DNA of 64,000 bases. Source: Dyella caseinilytica (lineage in GTDB: Bacteria > Pseudomonadota > Gammaproteobacteria > Xanthomonadales > Rhodanobacteraceae). Location of the stretch: positions 248,001-312,000 of the forward strand of contig NZ_CP064030.1 of NCBI RefSeq assembly GCF_016865235.1, in the 5' to 3' direction. Below, in pieces: positions 43,938-51,810 of the stretch; position 1 is the stretch's first letter; every line of letters begins with the position of its first letter. Both the position numbers and the translations under genes were made by a program. Under the pieces are notes generated by a model. That model searched no databases, had not been told where the DNA came from, and worked only from the letters and a program-made list of their open reading frames with translations.

Positions 43938-44123
43938 ATGAAGCTGGATAACCAGACCCTCGACAGCGGACAGACGCAAAGACTGCGTCGTGCACGTCGC
44001 ACTGCCGCGGTTGTGGGTGCAATTGCCTTTGTGGTGTTTGCCGTATCGATCGCGCAGATGTTCTGGCTTCAGCATCATCCGCAGTTGCATCAACGTGCAG
44101 AGGTTGAGGCGCTGTCGCAGTAG
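43938..44123 (+). CDS. Small single-helix membrane protein of the oxidase operon
   Basis: A 61-residue protein starting three bases after ctaD. A basic N-terminal segment (RLRRARRTAA) precedes one membrane helix (VVGAIAFVVFAVSIAQMFWL) and a short histidine-containing tail. The topology, with positive residues on the cytosolic side, resembles small oxidase assembly proteins. In many related loci a Cox11/CtaG gene follows at this point, but not here. It may be a small oxidase assembly factor or an accessory subunit. Confidence 0.7.
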   Translation: MKLDNQTLDSGQTQRLRRARRTAAVVGAIAFVVFAVSIAQMFWLQHHPQLHQRAEVEALSQ

Positions 44124-44225
44124 GTATTAGAAAGACTCGAAAGCATCCGTACGGATTGTTTTTCGAGGTGTCGCAGCAAGTTGTTGTGCACGTAGGTCAC
44201 CAGGAACATCTACGGAATACACATC

Positions 44226-45113
44226 ATGAGTCAGCAGCACGACATTTATTACGTACCGAGCAAGAGCCAGTGGCCGATCGTGGCCGCTGTGGTCATGTTC
44301 CTCACCGTATTCGGCGCGGCGCACTGGCTCAATGCCGAGCCTGGCGAGAGTGGCTTCGGCAAGACACTGCTGCTGATCGGCTTCGTCGGCATCCTGCTCA
44401 TGTTCTTCGGCTGGTTCCGCTCGGTAATCCACGAGTCGATGGCCGGGCGCTACAACAGCCAGGTGGATCGCTCGTTCCGCATGGGGATGATGTGGTTCAT
44501 CTTCTCCGAGGTGATGTTCTTCGGCGCCTTCTTCGGTGCGCTGTTCTACATCCGCATGTTCTCGGTGCCGTGGCTGGGTGGTTATGGCCATGGCGTGCTG
44601 ACACACCAGTTCCTGTGGAGTGACTACGCCGCTTCGTGGGGCTCGGGTGGCGGCAACGGTCCGGCGCATGTGGGTGGTGCGTTCGAGACGGTGGCGCCGT
44701 GGGGCCTTCCGCTGCTCAATACCCTGATCCTGCTCAGCTCCAGCGTTACCGTCACGATTGCGCATCACGCCCTGAAGGCAGGTCATCGTGGCAAGGTGCT
44801 GGCGTTCCTGGGCGTGACGGTGTTGCTGGGTGCCAGCTTCCTGTATTGCCAAGCTCATGAATACATGGAGGCGTACAAGGAACTGAACCTCACGCTCGGC
44901 TCGGGCGTGTATGGCTGTACCTTCTTCATGCTTACCGGTTTCCACGGCCTGCACGTGACGCTGGGTACGATCATGCTGGCGATCATCTGGCTGCGTGTGC
45001 TGGCTGGTCACTTCAGCAAGGAGCACCATTTCGGCTTCGAGGCGGTGGCCTGGTATTGGCACTTTGTGGATGTGGTGTGGCTGGGGCTTTTCATGTTTGT
45101 GTACATCCTCTGA
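44226..45113 (+). CDS. ctaE: Cytochrome c oxidase subunit III
   Basis: A 295-residue subunit III with seven membrane helices. Family signatures are YYVPSKSQWPIVAAVVMFLT at the start, FRMGMMWFIFSEVMFFGAFF, LNTLILLSSSVTVTIAHHAL and the C-terminal EAVAWYWHFVDVVWLGLFMF. It stabilises subunit I and the proton pathway. The 102-bp gap after the small membrane protein gene has no coding frame, so no Cox11 gene lies between. It is followed by a hairpin terminator, so the coxB-ctaD-small-ctaE unit ends here. Confidence 0.96.
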   Translation: MSQQHDIYYVPSKSQWPIVAAVVMFLTVFGAAHWLNAEPGESGFGKTLLLIGFVGILLMFFGWFRSVIHESMAGRYNSQVDRSFRMGMMWFIFSEVMFFGAFFGALFYIRMFSVPWLGGYGHGVLTHQFLWSDYAASWGSGGGNGPAHVGGAFETVAPWGLPLLNTLILLSSSVTVTIAHHALKAGHRGKVLAFLGVTVLLGASFLYCQAHEYMEAYKELNLTLGSGVYGCTFFMLTGFHGLHVTLGTIMLAIIWLRVLAGHFSKEHHFGFEAVAWYWHFVDVVWLGLFMFVYIL

Positions 45114-45131
45114 GCGCTATCCTGCTTCCAT

Positions 45132-45161
45132 GCAAAAGCCCGCCGAAAGGCGGGCTTTTGC
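45132..45161. terminator. Hairpin terminator after ctaE
   Basis: A thirteen-base-pair perfect stem GCAAAAGCCCGCC with GGCGGGCTTTTGC around a GAAA loop, 18 bases past the ctaE stop codon. A-rich and T-rich ends on both arms allow action in both directions. It closes the oxidase operon and may also stop transcripts of the opposing DUF2909 gene. Confidence 0.88.
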
Positions 45162-45216
45162 GTTCCTCATGGTGCGAAGTGCCTCGGATCTTTAGTGCCA
45201 GGTACGCACGCATCTC

Positions 45217-45336
45217 ACCGTCATTCCGGCGTAGGCCGGAATCCATTTGGAGTCTCGCGCGAAGCACAGGAATGTCGATGGAGCGTCCCATGCGATTCTG
45301 TGGAAATAGATTCCGGCCTGCGCCGGAATGACGGTG
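45217..45336. repeat. REP-like paired palindromic repeat, variant class
   Basis: Inverted arms CACCGTCATTCCGGCGTAGG and the matching GGAATGACGGTG end, each with an internal GGCCGGAATC type hairpin, around a spacer of about 60 bases. It resembles class B outside (CGTCATTCC) and class A inside (GGCC core). Confidence 0.8.
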
Positions 45337-45416
45337 AGGCGGGATTGAGATTTGTGGCGAGGAGTTCCTGCCCTAAACGTCGCAGCTCACGAGCCGGGGC
45401 AGGACGCCCGTTACAA

Positions 45417-45632
45417 TTACTGTCCAACCCCATGCGGGTGAATCCACCCCATCTTGATGCCGACAATGACCATCGCAATCAGCACCAGCGAAAAGCTGAT
45501 GCGTCGGGTCAGCGCCCATACGGTGCGCTTACCGCCGTCTTTGTCGGTCATCATGAAATACAGCGCCTGGCCGAGGTTGAACACCACCACCAGGAACATG
45601 ATCACCAGCACGACTTTGTAGATGGTTTCCAC
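45417..45632 (-). CDS. DUF2909 twin-transmembrane protein
   Basis: A 71-residue protein with two membrane helices (IYKVVLVIMFLVVVFNLGQA and SFSLVLIAMVIVGIKMGWIH) joined by a basic loop (TDKDGGKRTVWALTRR). DUF2909 proteins are regularly encoded in cytochrome oxidase loci and are thought to help oxidase biogenesis; the exact role is not known. It is on the opposite strand to all surrounding oxidase genes, convergent with ctaE and divergent from the SURF1 gene with 59 bp between. Confidence 0.85.
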   Translation of the reverse strand: METIYKVVLVIMFLVVVFNLGQALYFMMTDKDGGKRTVWALTRRISFSLVLIAMVIVGIKMGWIHPHGVGQ

Positions 45633-45691
45633 GTGATTGACCTGAGCAGGCGCGACATGGCCAGTATAGCCGTCTCATCCGGAGTCACTGC

Positions 45692-46423
45692 ATGAGCTTG
45701 ATGCGTCGGCCGGCGTGGTGGTCTGTGTTGCTGGTGGTGGCCGGAGTGCTTATTTTTGTGCGCCTGGGCATCTGGCAATTGCATCGCGCTGATGACAAGG
45801 AAGAACTTCTGCGACGGTATGCCGCAGCGGCCAGTGCATCGCCACAGGACTTCGCTGTCGTGACAACTAGTCCGCCGGAAGATGTGTATCCGCGCGTGCG
45901 TGTGGAAGGGCATTACCTCGCTGATCGGCTGTATCTGCTCGACAACCCCAAGCATGACGAGATGGGTGGTGTCGAAGTGTATGTACCGTTCCAGCCGGAG
46001 CATGCTGGCAGACTGCTGCTGGTCGACCTTGGGTTCCTGCCTGGCAATGGCACGGGCAAGGCGCCGCAGCTGCCGCCGTTGCCGACGACTCAGCTGGCGT
46101 TGCAGGGCATCTACCAGCCGCCACCCGAACACGGGTTCGAAATGGGTGGCAATGCGCTGGCACAGCAGACGCAGTGGCCGAAAACGTCGATCTATCTCGA
46201 TATGAACCAGATGGCGGCAGACTTGCACGCTACGCTTTATCCGCGCGTACTGGTGTTGGATGCGGATCCGGCAGCGATCTATGTGCGTGTGCACACGCTG
46301 GATCTTTCATCGATGCCGCCAGCACGGCACAGGGCGTATGCGTTTCAGTGGTTCGCGTTTGCTGTCGCAGCAGTGGTGATGTTCGTGGTTTTGCATCGCA
46401 AACGCCGCAGGCGAGACAAGTAA
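45692..46423 (+). CDS. SURF1 family oxidase assembly protein
   Basis: A 243-residue SURF1/Shy1-like protein that assists haem A insertion into cytochrome oxidase subunit I. It has the expected hairpin topology: an N-terminal helix (WWSVLLVVAGVLIFVRLGIW, then QLHRADDKEELL) and a C-terminal helix (YAFQWFAFAVAAVVMFVVLH), with a periplasmic domain between. The family motif GFLPGNG lies at about residues 112-118, and RHRAYAFQWF is typical. It starts 59 bp from the divergent DUF2909 gene, so a promoter is expected there. It heads the SURF1-Sco-like-ctaA-ctaB unit. Confidence 0.92.
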   Translation: MSLMRRPAWWSVLLVVAGVLIFVRLGIWQLHRADDKEELLRRYAAAASASPQDFAVVTTSPPEDVYPRVRVEGHYLADRLYLLDNPKHDEMGGVEVYVPFQPEHAGRLLLVDLGFLPGNGTGKAPQLPPLPTTQLALQGIYQPPPEHGFEMGGNALAQQTQWPKTSIYLDMNQMAADLHATLYPRVLVLDADPAAIYVRVHTLDLSSMPPARHRAYAFQWFAFAVAAVVMFVVLHRKRRRRDK

Positions 46424-46447
46424 ATGCAAATGTCGACGCCTCGATAC

Positions 46448-46477
46448 CGTCATTCCCGCTTTCGCGGGGATGATGGT
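46448..46477. repeat. Single REP-like palindrome, class B
   Basis: One copy of the unit CGTCATTCCCGCTTTCGCGG, a hairpin with CCCGC/GCGGG arms, in the 84-bp gap between the SURF1 and Sco-like genes. It is unpaired, unlike the element at 37012. Confidence 0.65.
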
Positions 46478-46507
46478 GAGGCAACATGAAGCTCCTCAGG
46501 GACAGGT

Positions 46508-47077
46508 ATGAATAGTTCGATTTCTTCTAATCACCGCGCCAGCCGCCTTAAATTCCTATTGGTGGTCTTCATCTTCGCCGCCCCTGTCATCGCGGCGGCC
46601 TTGCTCAACCTCAGCGGCTGGCAACCGACCGGTCATGGCTATGGCGAGCCGATCATGCCGCAACGCAATTTCGATCAGGAACACGTACAGATACGACTGG
46701 CCAATGGCCAGGACTGGGTTTGGCGCGATACGTCCCCGCGCTTGACCCTGATCGCCCTGGCTGGTCCGGACTGCGCAGCGCATTGCATGGAGGCACTCAC
46801 CAAGATGGCCGCCGCGCGCATCACCCTCAACAATAATGCGGACCGTCTGCGCCTGCTCTACGTTGGCCAGCCGCCCGCGGACGCCGCCGCCAATGGCATG
46901 GAGAACTATTGGAGCCTCGGCAGCGACGTGAACAGCAGCCTCGCCACCTATCGTCCGGCTGCCCCGGATAGCGTCAGCGCGCTGCTGGTGGAATCGGACG
47001 GCACGGCGCTGACGCGGTATCCTGCGGGATTCGATCCGAGCGGTTTGCGCAAGGATCTGCAAAAGGTTATTCGGTAA
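46508..47077 (+). CDS. Membrane-anchored Sco-like protein
   Basis: A 189-residue protein with one N-terminal helix (LLVVFIFAAPVIAAALLNLS) and a periplasmic domain. The domain looks like a diverged thioredoxin fold and contains a CxxxC pair in GPDCAAHCMEAL, the spacing used for copper by Sco1/SenC proteins. The later Sco histidine is not evident. Its place between SURF1 and haem A synthase in the oxidase locus supports a role in copper delivery or disulfide reduction for oxidase assembly. Its stop codon (TAA) overlaps the ctaA start by one base (TAATG). Confidence 0.7.
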   Translation: MNSSISSNHRASRLKFLLVVFIFAAPVIAAALLNLSGWQPTGHGYGEPIMPQRNFDQEHVQIRLANGQDWVWRDTSPRLTLIALAGPDCAAHCMEALTKMAAARITLNNNADRLRLLYVGQPPADAAANGMENYWSLGSDVNSSLATYRPAAPDSVSALLVESDGTALTRYPAGFDPSGLRKDLQKVIR

Positions 47078-48234
47078 TGTCTTTGCGTATTCGGAAAATC
47101 GCGCCATATCTGGCCGTACTGGCGGCTGTCTTCGCCTTTGGCCTGGTGATGTTCGGCGCGTTTGTGCGGCTTTCCAATGCGGGTCTGTCCTGTCCTGACT
47201 GGCCCACCTGCTATGGCAAGGCCACCTGGCCGCAGCATGCGCAAGCCGTGGCGCAAGCCAATCAGGCCTTCCCGGATCGCCCCTATGAATCGGACAAGGC
47301 CTGGCGCGAGCAAGTGCATCGCATGCTGGCCGGCACGCTAGGCGTGCTGGTGGTGTTGCTGGCCCTGATGGCTGCGCGGCGAGATCGCCTCGTGCAATGG
47401 GCGATCATCATTAGCGCGGCGCTGGCCGCAGGTGGTGTCACGCTTTACTTGCATGGCGAGCACGAATGGTCGTCGGGTCTGGCCTTGCTCGCGATCCTGC
47501 TGCCGATGACCGGCGCACTGTGGCTGCGTGAGCATGCCGCACTCAAGATGAGCGTGCTGGCATTGGCGGTAATCATCTTTCAAGCCATGCTCGGCATGTG
47601 GACGGTGACCTTGCTGCTCAAGCCCATCGTCGTGATGGGGCACTTGCTGGGCGGCTTGACCACCTTCGGGCTGCTTGCCTATGTCGCCTTGCGCTACAAC
47701 GGCGTCGGCGCGCAGGGCAATCACGATGCGTCATTGCGCAGGCTTGTCGTGTTTGGCATCGTGCTGCTTGCATTGCAGATCGCACTCGGCGGGTGGACTT
47801 CCGCCAACTATGCGGCGTTGGCTTGCGGTACCGATTTCCCGACCTGCTTGGGACAATGGGCGCCGCCCACCGATTTTCATCAGGGTTTCGTGCTGTGGCG
47901 CGAGATTGGTGTGAACTATGAAGGCGGCATTCTCGACATGGCTGCACGTAGCGCCATCCAGATTACGCATCGGATTGGCGCGCTGGTGGTGTTCTGTTAT
48001 CTGAGCTGGCTGTCGTACCGCTTGGTGCACGGTGGATTTCGACTGGGCGGTATCGCAGTGTTGTTAGCATTGATTCTTCAAGTGGCACTAGGCATCAGCA
48101 ATGTGCATTTCGGCTTGCCGCTGGCCGTCGCGACGATGCACAACGGTGGTGCGGCACTGCTGCTCTTTGTGTTGCTGGCAAATTTCACGCGTTTGCAACC
48201 ATGGCGGAATGACGTCGCGGATGTGCTCGCATGA
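47077..48234 (+). CDS. ctaA: Haem A synthase (COX15/CtaA)
   Basis: A 385-residue membrane enzyme that converts haem O to haem A. It has about eight helices. The signature FGAFVRLSNAGLSCPDWPTC follows the first helix, EQVHRMLAGTLGVLVVLLAL includes a haem-ligand histidine, and the second half repeats the pattern (ALQIALGGWTSANYAALACG; TDFPTCLGQW). It is translationally coupled to the Sco-like gene upstream and to ctaB downstream (ATGA overlap). Confidence 0.95.
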   Translation: MSLRIRKIAPYLAVLAAVFAFGLVMFGAFVRLSNAGLSCPDWPTCYGKATWPQHAQAVAQANQAFPDRPYESDKAWREQVHRMLAGTLGVLVVLLALMAARRDRLVQWAIIISAALAAGGVTLYLHGEHEWSSGLALLAILLPMTGALWLREHAALKMSVLALAVIIFQAMLGMWTVTLLLKPIVVMGHLLGGLTTFGLLAYVALRYNGVGAQGNHDASLRRLVVFGIVLLALQIALGGWTSANYAALACGTDFPTCLGQWAPPTDFHQGFVLWREIGVNYEGGILDMAARSAIQITHRIGALVVFCYLSWLSYRLVHGGFRLGGIAVLLALILQVALGISNVHFGLPLAVATMHNGGAALLLFVLLANFTRLQPWRNDVADVLA

Positions 48235-49121
48235 ATTTGGTTCGCGAATATATGCAGCTGACCAAGCCGCGCGTCGTGGCGCTGCTGGTGTTCTGTTCGG
48301 TAATCGGCATGTTTCTCGCGGTACCCGGCATTCCGCCGTGGCGTGCACTGGTGTTTGGGACGCTCGGCATCTGGATGGCCTCCGGTTCAGCGGCGGCTTT
48401 CAATCACCTGATCGATGAGCGCATCGACAAGCTGATGGCGCGCACCGCGCGTCGTCCGCTGGCTACTGGCACACTCAAGCCGCGGCAAGTGCTGCTTTTC
48501 GCCATTGTGCTCGGCATCGTCTCGATGCTGGTGCTGGCTTTGCTGGTGAACGGCCTGACCGCATGGCTCACCTTTGGCGGCCTGATCGGCTATGCACTGG
48601 TCTATACCGCCTACCTGAAACGCGCCACGCCACAGAACATCGTGATCGGCGGGCTGGCCGGCGCGATTCCGCCGGTGCTGGGCTGGACCGCTGTCACCGA
48701 CGCGCTACACCCCTTCGCCTTGCAGTTATGCCTGATCATCTTCGTCTGGACACCGCCGCACTTCTGGGCGCTGGCGATCTTCCGTCGTGACGACTACGCC
48801 CGCGCCGAAATCCCCATGCTGCCCGTCACCCACGGCGTGCGCTACACCCGCTGGAACATCCTGCTCTACACCATCCTGTTGGTCATCGTAAGTTTGCTGC
48901 CAGCTTTCACCGGTTACAGCGGCATGATCTATTTCGGTGGCGCCGCCGTGCTGGGCGTGGGGTTCCTGTATTACGCCTTCCGCATGATGAATCCGCCGGA
49001 TGAATACTTCGCCATGCGTACGTTCAAGTATTCGATCATCTATTTGATGGCGTTGTTTGCGTTCCTGTTGGCCGATCACTGGATCACCGATACGCACATA
49101 GGTGCGAGTCTCGCCATTTGA
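48231..49121 (+). CDS. ctaB: Protohaem IX farnesyltransferase (haem O synthase)
   Basis: A 296-residue UbiA-type prenyltransferase making haem O for the oxidase. The family motifs are YMQLTKPRVVALLVFCSVIG near the N-terminus, the aspartate-rich HLIDERIDKLMARTARRPLA, VYTAYLKRATPQNIVIGGLA and the second motif FVWTPPHFWALAIFRRDDYA. It has nine or so helices. It is the last gene of the SURF1-Sco-like-ctaA-ctaB unit. Confidence 0.95.
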   Translation: MNLVREYMQLTKPRVVALLVFCSVIGMFLAVPGIPPWRALVFGTLGIWMASGSAAAFNHLIDERIDKLMARTARRPLATGTLKPRQVLLFAIVLGIVSMLVLALLVNGLTAWLTFGGLIGYALVYTAYLKRATPQNIVIGGLAGAIPPVLGWTAVTDALHPFALQLCLIIFVWTPPHFWALAIFRRDDYARAEIPMLPVTHGVRYTRWNILLYTILLVIVSLLPAFTGYSGMIYFGGAAVLGVGFLYYAFRMMNPPDEYFAMRTFKYSIIYLMALFAFLLADHWITDTHIGASLAI

Positions 49122-49221
49122 ATCGCTGAATAGGGAAGGTCATTCGTAATGATTTGCGAAGGCCTTCACCCGCTTCTGACGCTCGATTAGAATCGGTGAC
49201 GCACATTCAGGGGGAATGATT

Positions 49222-49947
49222 ATGTACGCAAGGCTATTGGGCGCAGCACTTGGACTGTGCTGCTTTTCTGCGTATGCGCAATCGGTTGAAGCGCCGGATT
49301 TGAAGGCAGGTGACAGTTGGGTGGTCGCCGATACCATCGAGCAAGGCACGCAAGGCTGGGTGCATAAAAATCAAGACATAACCGTCGAGCGCATTCAAAG
49401 CGATGGCATGTTGATTGCGACCAAAGAGGAAGGTTCTAACCAGCCGCCGATTGAGAGAATCACCGGCTTGGATTGGAGCCGGTCGCGCGATATCAATGGC
49501 AAGCAGGAAGTCGTCAACCGTCCCTTCAATTTTCCGCTGAAACCCGGCAAGAAATGGACGGTCGAGTACACCGAACTCAATCCCAATCAGCGGCATTCAA
49601 GCGAAACCCTGCATTGCGATTATGTCGTGACGGGCTGGGAAGACGTGCAGGTTGCCGCGGGCAGCTTTAAGGCCATCAAGGTTGAATGTGATGGCCAGTG
49701 GACAGCGGTGATGGCTCCCGCGGTTGCTGCGGGGAGTCGTGCGCTGGTGAACGCGAACGGTGTGACGACAGTGACGCAGACTCAGCGTGTCACGCCGCGT
49801 ACCTTCAGCGGTCGATTGTACGATGCATTCTGGTATGTGCCCTCACAGAAGCGCTTCGTGAAGTCAGTCGAGGAGTACTACAGCAGCAATGGCGTGCGAT
49901 CGCAGCGTTTCTCGGAGGAGTTGGTGTCCTCCAAGGTTGCGAACTGA
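49222..49947 (+). CDS. Exported protein of unknown function
   Basis: A 241-residue protein with a signal peptide (YARLLGAALGLCCFSAYAQS). The mature part looks all-beta, with patches such as GDSWVVADTIEQGTQGWVHK, FNFPLKPGKKWTVEYTELNP and YDAFWYVPSQKRFVKSVEEY. I do not recognise a family, though the style resembles small periplasmic lipid-binding or DUF3108-like beta proteins. The ATG at 49222 is preferred because GGGGGA lies six bases upstream; an ATG two codons earlier is too close. It is probably a single-gene unit. Confidence 0.7.
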   Translation: MYARLLGAALGLCCFSAYAQSVEAPDLKAGDSWVVADTIEQGTQGWVHKNQDITVERIQSDGMLIATKEEGSNQPPIERITGLDWSRSRDINGKQEVVNRPFNFPLKPGKKWTVEYTELNPNQRHSSETLHCDYVVTGWEDVQVAAGSFKAIKVECDGQWTAVMAPAVAAGSRALVNANGVTTVTQTQRVTPRTFSGRLYDAFWYVPSQKRFVKSVEEYYSSNGVRSQRFSEELVSSKVAN

Positions 49948-50065
49948 CAAAAAGCGCTTTTGATGCAAGGCACTTGATCGTCTGACGGAAAAGACTGCGC
50001 GATTTTCCTCATACCTATGACATTTGCGCGGCTGTAAGGAAGATTCCTTTCTTAGGAACGTGCAA

Positions 50066-51487
50066 ATGCTGCGTGCGAATAAAGTGCCCATGGTGGCGGC
50101 TGTGATGCTTTTGCTGGCGGTGGCGAATATCGCGATCGCCGATGACGACGCCACTGATGCTTCCAAAGCTCCCGACGCAGCGCTGCTGCACGAACGGATA
50201 CTTCATGTGGCCAGTGATCCTGGCGATCCGGTGACGCTGGTGATGACGGTCTATACACCGGATGGCCCGGGTCCTTTCCCGCTGGCCGTGATGAATCACG
50301 GTTCTACATCGGACATGCCGCCTGCCGAGCAGCCTCGCTATCACCTCACGTTCTCGGCCTATTATTTTCTTTCGCGTGGCTACGCGGTGGCTTTGCCGAT
50401 GATGCGCGGTTACGCCGGGTCGGGTGGGCATCTGCATGCACATGGTTGTGACGATGCGGCAATGGGTCTTGAGGCTGCCAAAGACATCCGTGCGGTGATC
50501 GGATACCTCAAGCAACAGCCGTATATCGACGGCTCACAAATTGTGGTCGCGGGTCAGAGTTTTGGAGGCTGGAACACGTTGGCATTTGGAACTTTGGACG
50601 AGCCGGGAGTCAAGGGCCTGGTCAGCTTTGCCGGTGGCATGAAAGCGTCCGATTGCAACGATCCGGACGATGCATTGATAAAGGCTGCCGGCGCACTGGG
50701 CTCGCGCACCTCCACGCCATCGATATGGTTTTTCGGCGATAACGACGCACTGTTCGCAACGCCCGTGTGGCATGCGATGTTTGACCATTACACCGCAGAA
50801 GGCGCACCCGGCGAACTTGTTGCGTACGGGAATTTCGAAAGCAACTCGCACAATCTGCTCGGCTCCGGCGCGGGGCTGAGTCTTTGGGTGCCAAAGTTGG
50901 ATGCCTTTCTGGCGAAAGTGAATTTGCCCAACAAACTTTTGCACCCGGAATATCTGCCCACGCCGGCACCGCCGCCCAGCCATTACGCGGCCTTGGATGA
51001 TGTGCAGGCACTCCCCTATCTGGGTGTGCATGAAGACCAGGCTGCAGCCTTCTATCAGAGGTTCCTCGCCAAACCATTGCCGAGAGCCCTGGCTATCGGC
51101 ACCCGAAGTGCTGACGATGAGTTTGGCGGGTTTGATCCGGCCGCGCGGGCGCTGGAACGTTGCAGTGAGCGCAGCCCGAACTGCCAGCTCTACGCAGTGG
51201 ATAACGACGTGGTGTGGACGCGGCCGACACCGGTTCCGCCCCCGTCTCATTTTGCGGCGCTTACAGATGAGAGCGCTGTGCCCTATCTCGATGCGCGAGG
51301 GCGCGCCGGGTATGAGGCTTTCTTGGCCATGCATCTGCCGCGTGCTTTCGTTGTCTCTGCCGATGGCGGATGGGATGCCGCGTCGCTGGGGGCCGATCCA
51401 GTGGCCAATGCCCTGGCCAGATGCAACGCAAAGCACCAAGGTTGCCGCCTTTACGCCGTGGACCGTGACGTGGTTTGGCAACACTAG
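50066..51487 (+). CDS. Exported alpha/beta hydrolase (dienelactone-hydrolase-like) with two C-terminal repeat modules
   Basis: A 473-residue protein. After a signal peptide (PMVAAVMLLLAVANIAIADD) comes an alpha/beta hydrolase domain (residues about 40-290) with the nucleophile elbow VVAGQSFGGWNTL, MMRGYAGSGGHL before it and a DNDALF acid loop; an SHNL histidine follows. Two tandem modules of about 85 residues follow (about 302-386 and 390-472), each running from PPPSH(Y/F)AALxD to LYAVDxDVVW. The family of the modules is unnamed to me. The ATG at 50066 has AGGAA seven bases upstream. Substrate and location (periplasm or outside) are unknown. Confidence 0.82.
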   Translation: MLRANKVPMVAAVMLLLAVANIAIADDDATDASKAPDAALLHERILHVASDPGDPVTLVMTVYTPDGPGPFPLAVMNHGSTSDMPPAEQPRYHLTFSAYYFLSRGYAVALPMMRGYAGSGGHLHAHGCDDAAMGLEAAKDIRAVIGYLKQQPYIDGSQIVVAGQSFGGWNTLAFGTLDEPGVKGLVSFAGGMKASDCNDPDDALIKAAGALGSRTSTPSIWFFGDNDALFATPVWHAMFDHYTAEGAPGELVAYGNFESNSHNLLGSGAGLSLWVPKLDAFLAKVNLPNKLLHPEYLPTPAPPPSHYAALDDVQALPYLGVHEDQAAAFYQRFLAKPLPRALAIGTRSADDEFGGFDPAARALERCSERSPNCQLYAVDNDVVWTRPTPVPPPSHFAALTDESAVPYLDARGRAGYEAFLAMHLPRAFVVSADGGWDAASLGADPVANALARCNAKHQGCRLYAVDRDVVWQH

Positions 51488-51647
51488 GCTCAATCAAGGC
51501 GGGTTGAACGGGGTGATTGGCTCCGCAAAAAGTTTGTGACCAAGGGTTGACAGTTCTGCATCGCAGCACGACAATTGCCGCGCCCACCGGCGCATCTTGT
51601 GGCTGGCCGGGCCTCTGTCCGAACTAACCAAGGCATATGGACGTTTA

Positions 51648-51755
51648 CCCTAGTCGCAACGTCGACATCCGCGAGCATCGGGTGCCGGCATTGCATAACA
51701 AGCTGATCGTTCGCGGCAACCGCCAGCGGTTGGCCGGCGCTTTCCTCGACTAGGG
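51648..51755 (+). ncRNA. Predicted structured leader RNA upstream of the mgtA-type gene
   Basis: A long-range closing helix is formed by CCCTAGTCG (51648-51656) and its exact complement CGACTAGGG (51747-51755). Inside, CCGCGA (51669-51674) pairs with TCGCGG (51711-51716), and CAACC (51717-51721) pairs with GGTTG (51728-51732), giving a three-way junction layout. A terminator-like hairpin follows at 51773-51795. It matches no riboswitch class I can recall, including M-box and yybP-ykoY, whose conserved boxes are absent. Position before a metal transporter suggests metal or metabolite sensing. Structure is seen; function is inferred. Confidence 0.5.
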
Positions 51756-51772
51756 AAGTCCGGCCCGCTCCT

Positions 51773-51795
51773 AACGGTGCCGTGAGCACCGTTTT
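51773..51795 (+). terminator. Terminator-like hairpin in the mgtA leader
   Basis: AACGGTG and CACCGTT form a seven-base-pair stem with a seven-base loop followed directly by TT, giving four T in a row including the stem end. It lies between the structured leader and the AAAGGAG ribosome site, so it could act as an attenuator or as an expression platform. It is weak as a terminator because the T run is short. Confidence 0.45.
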
Positions 51796-51810
51796 AAAGG
51801 AGATGGGCCA

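Larger units (their letters stand above)
45114..45416. other. Intergenic region between ctaE and DUF2909
   Basis: A 303-bp region between convergent genes containing the hairpin terminator (45132-45161) and a paired palindromic repeat (45217-45336). Nothing else is seen. Confidence 0.7.
51488..51810. other. 5' leader region of the mgtA unit
   Basis: A 323-bp gap holding a predicted branched RNA (51648-51755), a terminator-like hairpin (51773-51795) and the ribosome site of a small reading frame (AAAGGAG at 51797-51803). The first 150 bp, after the hydrolase gene, are otherwise featureless and should contain the promoter. Confidence 0.6.

Noticed and set aside
42714..44093. 459-codon minus-strand frame antisense to ctaD
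   Set aside because: Very histidine- and arginine-rich translation with no family; the coding evidence for ctaD on the plus strand is decisive.
51600..51810. M-box or yybP-ykoY riboswitch in the mgtA leader
   Set aside because: Neither the M-box conserved sequence nor the yybP-ykoY GGGGAGUA-type boxes are visible, so the leader is reported as unclassified.
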